From assembly GCF_963675165.1 (NCBI RefSeq), contig NC_087379.1:4295442-4359441 (forward strand): 64,000 nt of DNA, given 5' to 3'. The translations under genes were made by a program, and so were the position numbers. Position 1 is the first letter of the stretch, and the number at the start of each line of letters is the position of its first letter. This document shows positions 44,049-55,389 of this stretch, piece after piece. Below the pieces are notes generated by a model, which searched no databases, was not told the origin of the DNA, and was given only the letters and a program-made list of their open reading frames with translations. This stretch comes from Halichondria panicea. Taxonomy: Eukaryota; Porifera; Demospongiae; Suberitida; Halichondriidae.

Positions 44049-44146
44049 TAGCCTCGATCCCAGGCCGAGTTTTCGCTTTTATAACGGTAGGCTAGTTGTT
44101 CGCCTAACCGTTATAAAAGCGAAAACTCGGCCTGGGATCGAGGCTA
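44049..44146. mobile_element. 98-bp element made only of the TIRs of the 6-kb transposon
   Basis: Both ends read TAGCCTCGATCCCAGGCCGA and GTTTTCGCTTTTATAACGG, as in the 25873-31964 TIRs, joined at a short centre. Flanks GCTCTACGC (with extra GCGC) and GCTCTACGC suggest a 9-bp TSD. It shows that the 6-kb family can mobilise near-minimal derivatives. Confidence 0.8.
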
Positions 44147-44503
44147 GCTCTACGCAAGTCTATTATGGGACTTCCCCTGGCTGAATTTTTTTTTTTTACA
44201 CACAGTATAGTTCAATGTTACAGTGTAATAATTATGCTAGTTAGTTCAATGTTCAAGGATCAGTGATCTGTTATCAGTGACTCACTGATCACTAAATCGG
44301 TTGTTCACCTAACCGTTATAAAAGCGAAAAGTCAGCCTGGGATCGAGGCTAGCTCACGCAAGTCTATTATGGGACTTCCCCTGGCTGAGTATTTTTTTTT
44401 TTTACACACACAGTATAGTTCAATGTACAGTGTAATAATTATGCTAGTTAGTTCAATGTTCAAGGATCAGTGATCTGTTATCAGTGACTCACTGATCACT
44501 AGG
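44095..44503. repeat. Tandem duplication of about 200 bp
   Basis: 44095-44296 and 44302-44503 match: end of the TAGCC element, AAGTCTATTATGGGACTTCC, a T-run, ACACAGTATAGTTCAATGT and the GATCAGTGATCTGTTATCAG stretch. The T-run marks the poly-A end of the LINE copy on the minus strand. Confidence 0.8.
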
Positions 44504-45005
44504 AGGGAAGTTGCTTTTGAGGCTGATGGCTTGGATTGAAGATCTTAGGAGAGAGGCGGCATCTCAGCCAATTCATTGTGGGTTGGTCCCATTTTGTGGC
44601 CAGGAGGGTGGCAAGACGCTTGTAAGTGGCCTCTTGTTGATGACATCACAAGTGGTGTGAAGGAAAAGTGCTCTATTTCTTGGATTCGACTTTCATAAGC
44701 ACGTTTCTTTACCATTTCGTGTTTTCTGTAGAGGTTGGTCTGAGGCTGCATGGGGGTTAAAGACGCGCACGTCAAAGTAGGTGCGTTCAAAGCGTCCTCC
44801 CCATAGCCCATTTGCGGCAATGTCTAGGCGAGCTCCTTCTGTGATGTTTGCTGTTGTTCCTGGGAGGTGCTCTCCTGAGATTGGCTGCAAGTGAGGTTCG
44901 ATGCATACATTGTTGCAGACTTCTGATAGGAGGTTGGCCGTTATGTCTCTGATTTCGTTGTGACGTAGTGATGGAAACCCTCCCTTGGGGCATGATTGGA
45001 TTTTC
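44394..45005 (-). pseudogene. LINE 3' fragment with poly-A tail
   Basis: Minus strand: HNEIRDITANLLSEVC, EPHLQPISGEHLP, EGARLDIAANGLWGGRFERT and YFDVRVFNPHAA, the same endonuclease-like domain as at 34090-34482. Then a 3' UTR and an A-run (T-run at 44394-44405). Frame changes occur after about 44770. Confidence 0.75.
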
Positions 45006-45389
45006 CCTAGTCACGTGTGACTGGAAGTGGGCGTAACCCCCCAAAAAGTTCGCGCTGCGCGCTCGTAGTTTGGAACCCCCTGTATGGAATTTATTGATTA
45101 GCTATGTATATCATTATATTTACGTCACCACTGACTATCATTTTACTATCTATTTGTACAACATATCTTGTGCACGTCTGGTGACTCAGTCTGCCACATG
45201 GATGATTATTAACGAAGTGAAGTGAAAGTGTTTAGTGAAGTAGCATGCAGTCAGCTAGAACACCTGTCAGAGCCAGTTGAGAATCCTATACACCCCCCTA
45301 TCATTTTTCCTGGATCCGCCACTGCTTTCTCTTCCTTCATCTATGGTTAAGATTGTAGTGTGCGTGCGAAATGAATGTATTGTATTTCT

Positions 45390-45794
45390 AGTCAATGGCT
45401 ATCAACAAGAGTAGTTACTGCTCTACAAGACTGCTGCCAGCAATGCTGGCCAGAATAAATACAGAGATGAGCTCTCCACTAATTAAAGTGTACAAGACAA
45501 CTCTGCAGCAACAATGTTTGTATACCTGCCTGAGACAGCACTGGCATGCACAGAATGAGACGAATTGTGGGTACTCTAGTGTTTGACGAGGCCAAAATGA
45601 GAGCACATCTCATCAAGTGCTTTGGCACAAAGAAAGCCATGCCCAGGAGACCAGCACCACAAAGCATTGCCATTATAATATACTGTATGTGCAAGAGACT
45701 GGACTCTTTTGAGGATATGGCATTGTGTGACAGATGTAATAAGTGGTATATCACCATCGTTGTGCGAAAATCAGCAAAGCACCAGTATAGGTAA
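45390..45794 (+). pseudogene. Ulp1-like C-terminus plus PHD-like zinc finger relic
   Basis: ETNCGYSS near 45530 resembles the Ulp1 DCG box. After a frame change the frame reads LVFDEAKMRAHLIKCF, then a Cys-rich module IYCMCKRLDSFEDMALCDRC and NKWY, the start of a PHD-type finger. I remember this combination in Ulp1-like proteins of sponge and cnidarian transposons. No element ends were assigned to it. 45800-46409 holds an imperfect palindrome around 46090-46190 and nothing else. Confidence 0.5.
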
Positions 45795-46409
45795 TTGGTT
45801 TTGTTCTATGATTTGTATTATACTTTATGATTTGTGCACTTTTGGTTGTTCTTAATTTCTCTTGCATTGTATTGATGTATTGACTCTGTACATATATCAG
45901 CACCTCTCAGCACCTCTCAAGGGAGACATGCAGACACTCAAGCATGCCTAAAGCAGGTTAAAGTCTTCTCATTCAAAACCTATTGATTTTTGCCCAGTCC
46001 TCAATACTATATATAGCATAGTCAGAGTGATCTGTTGCTACTTTGTAGCTAGACTACCTCTCAGATTACCTGTGGACTTCCACCGCAGCATGGGGAAGCT
46101 CTTGTCCTGGAGTAGGAGCTTTTATCCTAGGACAGAAACTCTGGGATCCTAAGGACGGAAACCCCTCGGAGCTCCTGTCCTGGGAGAGGGCCTGGTTTTT
46201 GGCTCACCTATTGCCTGGCATAAACGCGGCCAATACTGGCACGGATACCACACCATACCCTGGCACGTGTCCCAGTATTACTGTCAATAAACGCAAAACT
46301 TTTCTTGGTATTTATTCAAGGCAATACACTTTAGGGAGTGGTTAGCGCAGTGTAGATAGATGATGATGGTCACAGTTCAGAGTAGAAGCTTAGACGCCAT
46401 CCAGCTAAT

Positions 46410-48125
46410 TATGGTGAGCCTTTTATTTCAAAATGGCGATACAAAATACCATGTGTTGGTGTGGAAGGATAAATCGACTCGATGTGTTTTATCAACTCGA
46501 TTTTATCGACTTCATCTGGTAGGGATCGACTCGATGTGTTTTATCAACTCGATTTTATCGACTTCATCTGGTAGGGATCGACTCGATGTGTTTTATCAAC
46601 TCGATTTTATCGACTTCATCTGGTTGGGATCGACTCGATGTGTTTTATCAACTTGATTTTATCGACTTCATCTGGTAGGGATCGACTCGATGTGTTTTAT
46701 CAACTCGATTTTATCGACTTCATCTGGTAAGGATTGACTCGATGTGTTTTATCAACTTGATTTAGCGACTGCTTCTGGTAAGGATCGACTCGGTTCCAGG
46801 GAAAAGGCGAGTTTCGAGGGCGGCCTGATATGGCTGTAGTCGCTGTACTCTAGCGTGCGCTAGGCTCAGACAAGACACTGAGACTCTTGAGGCCACAGGC
46901 ACGCCTACAGCAGCTCAGAGTAGCTCAGATGGGGACCTTCTGAGCCTGAGATCACACAGCAGCTACTTGCTATGTTTCATAAACTCAAGAGTCAAGTAGA
47001 CAAGCATTTAGTGAATGTACTGTGATCCAGCACAAGTAAGCTGCTGTGACCTTCTGCAGGCGTGCCTGGAAGGTCAGCTACTCTGACCTGCTGCGCCTAG
47101 CGCCTTTGTTGCAAGAGTACAGCCATAGATAGCCTCGATATCAAGCCGCCCTCGAAACTCGCCTTTTCCCCCCAGCGGCGTGAAATCGAGTCGATCCTCC
47201 TCTCACCAGAAGAAATCGAGTTGATAAAACACATCGAGTCGATCCTTACCAGATGAAATCGAGTTGATATAACACATCGAGTCGATCCCTACCAGATAAA
47301 GTCGATAAAATCGAGTTGATAAAACAAATCGAGTTGATTTTTGGGACACCAACACATGTATGAGGGGTGAGTAGTGCCAAAAGGAGGATGTTTTTAGGAG
47401 GGGGGTGTTTGTTTGGTGGCGGCGGCTTAACCTCGAAGGTGGCGGCGGGTGTTTACTTGCTGGCAGCGACTTAACTTCGAAGGTGGCGGCGGGTATTTAC
47501 TAGGTGGCGGTGGCTTAATCTCGATGTGGCGGAGACTGTTTCCTTCTATCTATGGTGGTGGCGGCTGGTGTTTTTTGGTGGAGTGTGTAGAGACTCTATC
47601 TAGTGGCGGCGGCTTAACCTCGAGGTTACGGCGGGTGTTTACTTGGTGGAGGCTCGAATATATTAATGTGGATGTGAATATGGACCACTTGACCTTTAAC
47701 TAATTAAAGTTATCTTGGCAGACTACTTCTCAAGCGTGTCTGGGAGGGATTGTGGAGTGGTCAAGACCAGTCCAGACAGTTTCTCTAGCGCTGACCTGAT
47801 ATCAGGCTGCTCATAGTCTCGAGGCTAGCTAGCACAGGAGCAACCCTCTGTTTTTCTATTAGCTCAGGTCTAGTGGTTCTAACCTCGTCTATATTCACAG
47901 CTGGCCTTTACATTTTCAAGGCTAAGCCGCCGCCACCAACCACATTGCCGTCACCAACTGACACTCGCCGCCACCAACAACTGACACCTGCCACCACCCT
48001 CGAGGTTAAGCCGCCGCCACCAAGTAAACACCGCCGCCTCCTAACACAGCAAATTCGTTTTCTTTTGGCACTATTCACCTCTCAGGTATTTTGTATCGCC
48101 ATTTTGAAACAAAAGGCTCACCATA
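46410..48125. mobile_element. TATGG element with inverted satellite arrays, 6-bp TSD
   Basis: TATGGTGAGCC at the left, GGCTCACCATA at the right, TIRs of about 45 bp (AAAATGGCGATACAAAATACC). Flanked by GCTAAT at 46404-46409 and 48126-48131. Next to the left end lies a 50-bp tandem array (46464-46790, unit GGGATCGACTCGATGTG...GACTTCATCTGGTA); the same unit in reverse orientation lies at 47195-47340. A second array pair is GTGGCGGCGGCTTAACCTCG (47413-47650) and its inverse (47926-48040). Nested inside is an inverted-repeat element, about 46797-47172. Apparent Gly-rich proteins are artefacts of the arrays. Confidence 0.8.
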
Positions 48126-48139
48126 GCTAATAATTTGTT

Positions 48140-48790
48140 GTTCCCCAAGCGGTCATTTGGAAAGTCCAAACCAGTTCTGTGTTCTGCCAAATAAGTTATA
48201 GTTATTGAAACAGCCATAATTGTGCAGGATTGGTTATTTATGCATGTTATATTGACATTAGCATGACATTATAATTATGTATAATTGCATAACATGCCCA
48301 CATTACATGTAACATATAATGTTGATGACTATAAATGTGCATGCATGCACATGCACATTCATATACAAGTGATGTAATAATTATGATATTATGCATTTTA
48401 TACTTGATGTATAATTGTTATTATGCATATTGTGCATTATGTGACGCATAATGTCACATAATTATTAGTAAGTGGTGTATATTATGCATAACGTCAAATT
48501 TTATATTTGATGTATAATTGATGTCAAATAATTTTGTGTATAATATGCATAGTGTCAAATTTGTGAGATCCCAGTTGGGATGTGTTAGAGTTTGGCTACA
48601 GGTACACTTAATTGTGTATGTATAAATTATTACGCGTATAATGTGCATAATGTCGGGATTATGGGTGGTTATAGGGGTATATAAGAGGTTAGGTAAGGGT
48701 ATGGGTAAGGGGGTTAGTTAAATTATGTGTTAGGGTATAACGTTAGTGCATGTTAGCATAAGGGGTAAATGGTTAGGGATAGGGTTATAT
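48140..48790. repeat. AT-rich stretch followed by a G-rich, telomere-like tract
   Basis: 48240-48650 is built of loose repeats of ATAATTATGCATAATGTCA. 48655-48790 has one strand rich in GGG runs (GGTTAGGTAAGGGTATGGG, GGTTAGGGATAGGG), a degenerate relative of TTAGGG. Confidence 0.6.
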
Positions 48791-49098
48791 AAGTATACAT
48801 CACCTATATATATTATATTGCATCGCCCCACTGTTTCCATGGTGACTGACAACACTGGCTAGCAGCCTAGCTGGCTGTATTTGAACCGCTAGTGCGTTTG
48901 ATAGAGTGCTTATGTTGATAGTAACGCTATTGCTACTCGTACTCATTGCTGTACGTATATATGTACGTAGCTAGCTAGATGAGGATTGTCAGGATCAAAA
49001 GGTCAAGGAGGACTTTTCATGTGGAGCTAGCTGAGAGTAAAGTCCTCCGGAAGCAAGCTTTATGATTAAGACCTCTTGATCCTGGCGATCCTCCTCTA

Positions 49099-50396
49099 CA
49101 CTGTTAAAACTGGGGCGTAAAAAATGCAAGGAGGGGTGTAAACAACAGCCCCTTATAGGGTGTAAATGTGGTACTGATGTAATGTTGAACCCTGGGGTGT
49201 AAAATAGTGAACATGGATGTAAATAATCCCACAAGAGTGTATACTTTAGCAATATTTCCTGACCAGTGCATTTTAGTTTCTGGTCGGTGTCTTTCATCAC
49301 CTGGACATAATATTATGCTTTCTATACTTTATGCTGTTAGTTTCCTCTTGTAAAAGCAGTGCTATAGCACTGCTAGAAGCAGACTCATCACATTCAATGA
49401 ACTGTGTAGCTGTGCTTCAGCAAGTACCCCCCAAAAGTCTACAGTATATACATCTGGTGTACGAAAGATCCACCTGGAGTATTTTTGTAAAGGAAAAATC
49501 TCAAGGCATTGTTACAAAGCCAATTGAAAGATATGCACAAGTTTGCAGCTAGTTATTGAAGTGGTGGGCGTGGCTGAATATAGTTGCGCATGCTCAGTAG
49601 ATTTATTAGCTGTGAAACCATGTGCTGCTCCAAAAGACAAGAACAGAGACAAGACAGGATTTGTTCACTGCATTACATGAAGTGGATGATGTTACAATGT
49701 ACTTCTATGACAGGTAAGGAACAGACAGATGACTAGTTATCTATAATTAGGTAAACACTGGTCACTGTCTATTTTTCTACTTTCTAAGTCCACCTTTTTC
49801 CTAAAGTAAATACTAACTGGCAAGTATATATGTCAATGTGAGAAAGAATAAAGCAATCTGGCCGGAACCAGGCGACCCTACTACCTATGAAGTGGTACAG
49901 TGACAAGGTGAGTATGTTGTGAAAATAGTTTTGAATAACATGATATGAACTTTCCACATGCCTAGGTGGGCGCTTCATCGTCAAGAGTGATTGGTCTTGC
50001 TATACCTGAGTTGGTTGTTGTCGAAAATGCTCATTTAACTACAAGTTCCATGGCAGTATGTTACACCAAGAAGACCTGTTCCGTAAACAATCAATTTCCT
50101 TTGTATTGTCACTGTACAATATTTTGTCTTTCCTTCTAACTGTTGTTTTGTTTATAGTTGTTTTGTTTATAGTAACTGTTGTCACTTTTCACTTAAAATT
50201 AATGTCACTGTTAACATTTTTAAGTTGTTCATAACCTATATCTGCATGTGAAAAAAAAAGTACCCTGGATGAGACTCTTTGGGGTATAGTTTACTCTTGT
50301 ATGGGTGTGCTCCAGTTTACACCCCAGGGGTAGAGTTTTTAAAGCGTGTGCAGTACCCATAATTGGGTGTAAAATTACACCCCAGTTCTAACAGTG
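49099..50396. mobile_element. CACTG-ended TIR element, 1.3 kb
   Basis: CACTGTTAAAACTGGGGCGT and ACACCCCAGTTCTAACAGTG, next to TA on both sides. Subterminal GGGTGTAA/TTACACCC boxes repeat several times at each end. CACTG ends with short TSDs suggest an EnSpm/CACTA-like origin. Short frames inside are not recognisable. Confidence 0.7.
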
Positions 50397-50448
50397 TAGC
50401 TATAGCTAGCTGATAGACTATTAATACTCAAATCAGAGGAGGTCCGAG

Positions 50449-50890
50449 AGGCGCGGTGCAGCTCAAGTAATTAGTCTCTGATTACACTCAGCAAAAACAT
50501 ACGACGTGGGCGGATAATTACTCAATCAAAGGCTAATTGCTTGAGCTGTACCGCGCCTGCTTAAAATTACGCACGTGTGCAACATGTAAATCACGTGATA
50601 CTTTGCCTGGATTGCTTTCTGCTCGCACTAGTAAAATTCTACAACATCCTCTCCGCATTTAAAAATGCCACTTGTGTTTATCAGATTATAATAACATATA
50701 CATGTACTTATATATAGGTGATGTACTTATGCATAAGTCACCCTCTTATATATATAGGTGATGTACTTATGTATAAGTCCCCCTCTTATAATTATATAGG
50801 TGATATACTTATACATAAGCTTATAATGTATAGGTGATGTACTTATGTATAAATCACCCTCTTATATATATACTTATACATAGGTGGCGT
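50449..50890. repeat. Small palindrome and a TATAGGTGATGTACTTATG tandem repeat
   Basis: 50449-50558: AGGCGCGGTGCAGCTCAAG pairs with CTTGAGCTGTACCGCGCCT. 50695-50890: about four copies of a 45-57-bp unit TATAGGTGATGTACTTATG...AAGTCACCCTCT. 50891-51770 shows nothing recognisable. Confidence 0.7.
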
Positions 50891-51774
50891 CAAATAAAAG
50901 TTATAAAACATAATTTTATGTCAATTTTAGACAAACGGCACCCATATAGCTACTTCTCCAAGCAACTAGGTTCTACTGGAAGCCATAAACTTTGACCAGA
51001 CCTTCTCACCAATATCAGCAGCTGCCGTTTTCAATTTGCATTGCACAAGTCTACCAATATACTGCACTGTACTCCTCTACCTGTACCTCTGAGCCACAGC
51101 CTTGACTAGAAACACAGAGCGAGAATTGAACTGCAGTGTTTCAGACCTCGTGAACATGTAATAAGTAGCTTAGACTGCTAGCTAGCTAGCTCAGGTCAAT
51201 ATGACAATAGCACAAACATAGTCTACAAAAACTTGTTGCGTGCTGTATTGCTAATTTACTATTTTACTGTGTACAAATTGTCAAGATGATTCAAAAGTTT
51301 TGTAGGAAGTAAAAATATGAGCCATATTCCATACCCTAGGATACGAAGTGAATCAGTAAATAAATTGGTTTAAAACTTGGCTGTTTCTCCATTATGATGA
51401 GAATCAAGATGTTGTGTTCTATGTTAGGCTATTAAAACATTCTGTCAAGTCTCGTAATCAACGATACCGGAAGTGGGCATGGTCGCAAAAAATTTCGGCG
51501 CACCGATTCATTCCACTTTATAACCGCTGACCACTCTAAAGTTGGTGTGGCTACGGCCCTGTTTAACCCAATCTGTTAAACCTTAACGTTATTAATGTAT
51601 ACTTAAAATATTACATTTGTATATCGTTTTACACGACTGAAGTGGTCTTGTATAGGCAGTTGCCTCACTAATATGGAATATGTCAGTTAAAATATTCAGT
51701 GATGGTCATAACAGCCCAGCAATTACTATACTGCATCTGCTCCAGTTCCTTGCTCCGGTCCCGGTTCATGCCCC

Positions 51775-52095
51775 AGCAAGTGTCCCGGTTATAGCGTGTA
51801 ATTTGAGTCAGTATTGTGCCGATAATTTTGCCAGGGCAAAACATTTTTACCGGGACATTTGCCGCGGCAATATTTTTACCGGGACAATTGTATGGCCTGT
51901 AATTTGAGTCAGTATTGTGCCGGCAAAACATTTACATTTGCCGCAGCAATATTTTTACCGGGATAGTTTAGCTCGGGGCGATTGCCGCGTAAATTTTGTG
52001 GATGGGTAAATACCGCTCCAGAATGTTTACTGAGCCATTTGCCGCGGCAAAAACATTTACCGGTATAGTTGCCACGGCAACAAATATTTACCAGG
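51775..52095. repeat. Array of TTGCCGCGGCAA palindromes
   Basis: TTGCCGCGGCAATATTTTTA, CCGGGACA and variants recur six to seven times, with TGTAATTTGAGTCAGTATTG present twice (51797, 51899). Each core is a 12-base palindrome. Confidence 0.75.
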
Positions 52096-52189
52096 CCAGA
52101 TCCAATCATCACGTGATCAAGTGTTTATGTTATGGATCTTGTCCTTATTGGCTGCCGTATACGTAGTCTTGTACAGCTCAAACTACCAC

Positions 52190-54460
52190 ATATCTCAAAC
52201 CACCATGAACTCTGTCATATCTCAGACTCTGTGGGGGTCCTCGGTTCGCGTCCGTACAACAAGGAAGCTTGAGTGGACTCCTGTACTGCGACTCGATACG
52301 CAAACAGAACGTAGGGGAGATGAGAATCCCAATCACGGCCTACCGGTAGGTGAGTGTTCCATTGAACTTTTCCACCAGTCCATCACATTGCGGGTGGCAT
52401 CCAGATGTGTTGATCCCAACCAGCTCCTGTAACAGTGTACTCCTCGATCGGATAGCAGCTGTTCATGCAGGCACTCCATGTCTTGCTATAACATGTTCTA
52501 CCAGCAAATGGGCGATAGTTTTCGCGGTTTGGTCTTAGCCACTTTGTAAAATAGTCCATGAAGACCACAGCATACTTGTTGCCATTGTGGGAAGGTTGGT
52601 GTCAATATTCTCCAACTTCCCCCATATGAAAAGGTCCACCAACAGGAATAGGTTTTAGCTAAGGTCCTTCCTCGAAGCACACACAAGACAGCTTCTGCAA
52701 TATCGCCTCACGCATCCCTATACTTGGTTCGCAAGGCTGCATAAATCTTCCGTTCTGCAAAGTGACCAGCGAATTTTCCTTCATTGTTTTCTTTCAGCAA
52801 AGTAGGTCTCAAATTTGGGACAGCAATCCGCCAACAATCAGGAAATGCAGTTCTTTCAAAGTTTGATCCTTCTAGTGCAAGCTTCCTAAATATAGCTCAC
52901 TTGGGAGAACTCAAGATAGTTGAAAATAGGTAGGAGCTCTTCATCAGCTCTCTGTAGTAATCTTTCACACTGACCCGGCGGCTCCGTTATGCCAGGCTGC
53001 ATGCACAGCATTGACAGTTGGAACAGACAATACGTCGGCAACTCTATTGCTTTTCCCTGATCGATGTCTAATGTCCAGGTCGTACTCTTGAGTAGCCATG
53101 GCCCATCTAGCCAACTTTAAAGAGGGTGAGTGTAGCTCAAAAGTAAAGTCCAGGCAGAATGACCTGTAAACACGATACATCTACGTCCAAGAATGTATGG
53201 CTTGACAGCCCACACAAGTCCCAGCATTTCTAATTTGGTAATTCTATACCGTATAATCTGGTTAGTAAGCGCATGCGCCTATAGGGAAAAGGGCAAGCCT
53301 CTATGCGCCTATTATCCAGATGCGCTTATACAGATTAACCACACCCATAACAATTAACCACGCCCATGACGTTTCAATGAAGTAACTCTCTATTAGCTAG
53401 CTCGATTGTTGTCTGCAAGAAGTCTATATAGTCATAACAGCAGTAACACAACTAGAGTGTGGAGACCAGTTTTTGGGCAGAGAACTGTGCAGAAAACAAT
53501 GCGCCTTCTATCAAGGCTCTTGGTCTGCTAACCAGTATGCGCCTATTAGTTGATGTGCGCTTATTAACCAGATTATACGGTAGTTCTTTTCGTGGGGTGA
53601 AATAGACCGTGACGAGAACGCTATTGAATGGATTTAACCATCTTCTTGTTGTTGAGCGAGTACTGCTCCTAGACCTTCACCACTATATAGCGTCCGTTTC
53701 CAAGATGAAGGGATGATCGGAGTGAAACTGAGGGTATGAGAGCACAGGAGCACTCACAAGCAAGGTCTTCAATTGGTTGAAAGCAACATCACACTGAGGC
53801 GTACACTGAAAGGCAGCATTCTTCTTCAAGAGGCAGTGTAGGGAGATGCTATCTTGGAGAAATTTGGTACAAACCGACGATAATAAGATGCAAGCCCCAG
53901 GAATTGCCTCACTTCATTCACATTCGCAGGAACAGGGTAATTTCGAATCTTATCAGTCTTTGCAGTATCAGGATTGATTCCCTCATTGGTTACCACTTCT
54001 TTTATGAGGAACAAACACTTCTTGGCCTTGAGTCATAGACCTGCTTTACGCAACCTGGCCAGCACTTCGCTTAGGTGCTCAAGATGCTCTTGGAATGTTT
54101 GTGAGCAGATAAGTAGGTCGTCAATATAGGCAAAGCAATTCTTCCGGCAAGAACGATCTCGATGAGCCGTTGGAATGTTGCAGGGGCATTGCACATGCCA
54201 AAAGGCATACGTACAAACTCATGTAACCCTTGTTGGGTGATGAACACAGACTTGACACTTGACACTTGACTCGGCATCTAACTGACCAGCCAACATCCCA
54301 AAGCCAGGTCTAAGGACGTACGTAAAGTGTATCCAAAATATCATTTATTCTGGGGAGTGGATAAATATCCTTTTTCGTGATACTGTTGAGTTTCTGAAAG
54401 TCTATAATTATGCAGAATCTTGTCGTGCCATCCTTCTTGGGGACTAGTACAACGAGACTT
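52190..54460 (-). pseudogene. Ty3/Gypsy pol relic (RT, RNase H, integrase)
   Basis: Minus strand, high to low: [13 protein letters not shown] (RT start, about 54440), GLHEFVRMPFGMCNAPATFQ (about 54200), NEVRQFLGLASYYRRFVPNF (about 53890), ARWAMATQEYDLDIRHRSGK (RNase H end, about 53080), an integrase core starting FMDYFTKWLRPN (about 52560), HPQCDGLVEKFNGTL (about 52380) and LLYGREPRTPT (about 52250). Many stops and frameshifts; a TA-flanked element interrupts it at 53249-53580. Confidence 0.85.
53249..53580. mobile_element. TA-flanked TIR element in the Gypsy relic
   Basis: CCGTATAATCTGGTTAGTAA and TTATTAACCAGATTATACGG, each next to TA. Internal GCGCCTAT/ATGCGC boxes. Tc1/mariner or pogo type, non-autonomous. 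Confidence 0.85.
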
Positions 54461-54502
54461 CAAAAGGGGGGGTCAAGGGACCCCATGGACCCTCCGCCAC
54501 TG

Positions 54503-55115
54503 CTGAAGTTTGTACAGCTGAATGGGCTGCTGTTGGGTACTCAGCCAGTTCAAGTTGAAGCCGGTCAGGTGGAGCAAGTCTCTAGCATTAATGTTATCAA
54601 CTCCACCTACATCCCAAACTCTAAGACCACCGTCTTGGAAGCTGCTATTGCTGCTTCGTTCTCAGATGGAGACATCATAATATTTGAACCAGATCAAAAA
54701 AATTTGTTTACCCGATGCGCTTATAACTCAACAAGCGGATGGACGTGTCTACATTCCTGTAGAGAACAGCTGGAGCCTGGCACTAGTCTGGGTAAAGTGT
54801 CCCATTTTCAACTAACCAAACCAACCGAGCCAGTAGAAGAAGCAGAGATACACCTGGTAGAGCAAAAGTGTTCAGTGGGACGACAAACCGACCTAGAGCA
54901 GAGCTCTACTACAGAAGAAGAAATCTAACAGTTGGAGCAGCTTGTTCATGAAAATTCTGATGTGTTTGCCTTGGACAACTCGGAGCTAGGGCATACAGAT
55001 AGCATCGTCCTATCAAGCAAGTCGTTAGGCGAGTTCCATTTGTACATTGAGAAACTGTTGCTAAGCTAGTGAAGGAAATGGAAGAAACTGGAGTGATCAA
55101 GCCATCTTATGACAC
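54503..55115 (+). pseudogene. Inverted piece of the same Gypsy element (pre-RT and RT start)
   Basis: Plus strand: NGLLLGTQPVQVEAGQVEQV, DGDIIIFEPDQK, PGTSLGKVSHFQL, then VHENSDVFALDNSELG and EETGVIKPSYDTS, the linker and beginning of a Gypsy RT. It stops at the residue where the minus-strand piece at 54460 starts, but in opposite orientation. A transposon-end fragment (GACCCTCCGCCACTG at 54480-54502) sits at the left breakpoint. Confidence 0.72.
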
Positions 55116-55201
55116 CAGCTAGTTATTTATCAGTTTTTGTAGCTATTGTAATTTGATTCAATGATTGTACCTGTTGTTTTGATGTATCAACTGCCAAAGG
55201 A

Positions 55202-55370
55202 GTGTTCAGGTTAGCCTAGCTAGTTGACTGTTCGTGGCAGGGCCCTGGCTGAGTATGGGATTTTCCCTAGTCACGTGTGACCGGAAGTGGGCGTAACCCC
55301 AAAAATTTCGCGCTGCGCGCTCGTTAGTTTGGAACCCCCCCTTTCATTTTTCCTGGATCCACCACTATTC
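55202..55370. mobile_element. Short relative of the CAGTGGCGGATC element
   Basis: Shares GTTGACTGTTCGTGGCAG with 38575-38592, CCCTAGTCACGTGTGAC and GCGCTGCGCGCTCG with 45006-45066, and ends TCCTGGATCCACCACT. It looks like an internally deleted copy at the right side of the inverted Gypsy piece. Confidence 0.6.
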
Positions 55371-55389
55371 AGTCCCAGCTGGGATAAGA

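Larger units (their letters stand above)
38469..45324. mobile_element. CAGTGGCGGATC element, 5-bp TSD, with nested insertions
   Basis: CAGTGGCGGATCAAGG to TCCTGGATCCGCCACTG, flanked by CTTTC at 38464-38468 and 45325-45329. Joining the flanks rebuilds the CATAGAT end (AATCCCTTTCTCTTCC), which confirms that the two ends belong to one insertion. A shorter relative lies at 55202-55370. Confidence 0.85.
37444..45345. mobile_element. CATAGAT element opened by a 6.9-kb insertion
   Basis: CATAGATGAAAGAAGAGAAA at the left and CTTTCTCTTCCTTCATCTATG (split by the insertion) at the right. Flanks GTTAAAG and GTTAAGA are similar 7-mers. Own sequence is about 1.05 kb, 37444-38468 and 45325-45345; no genes seen in it. 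Confidence 0.75.

Noticed and set aside
46464-46790. CRISPR-like array of 50-bp repeats
   Set aside because: Units are contiguous, with no spacers, in a eukaryotic genome, and mirrored at 47195-47340 within a transposon.
47449-48130. Gly/Trp-rich and Pro-rich open frames
   Set aside because: They are translations of the GTGGCGGCGG array and its inverse; no start context and no conserved domain.
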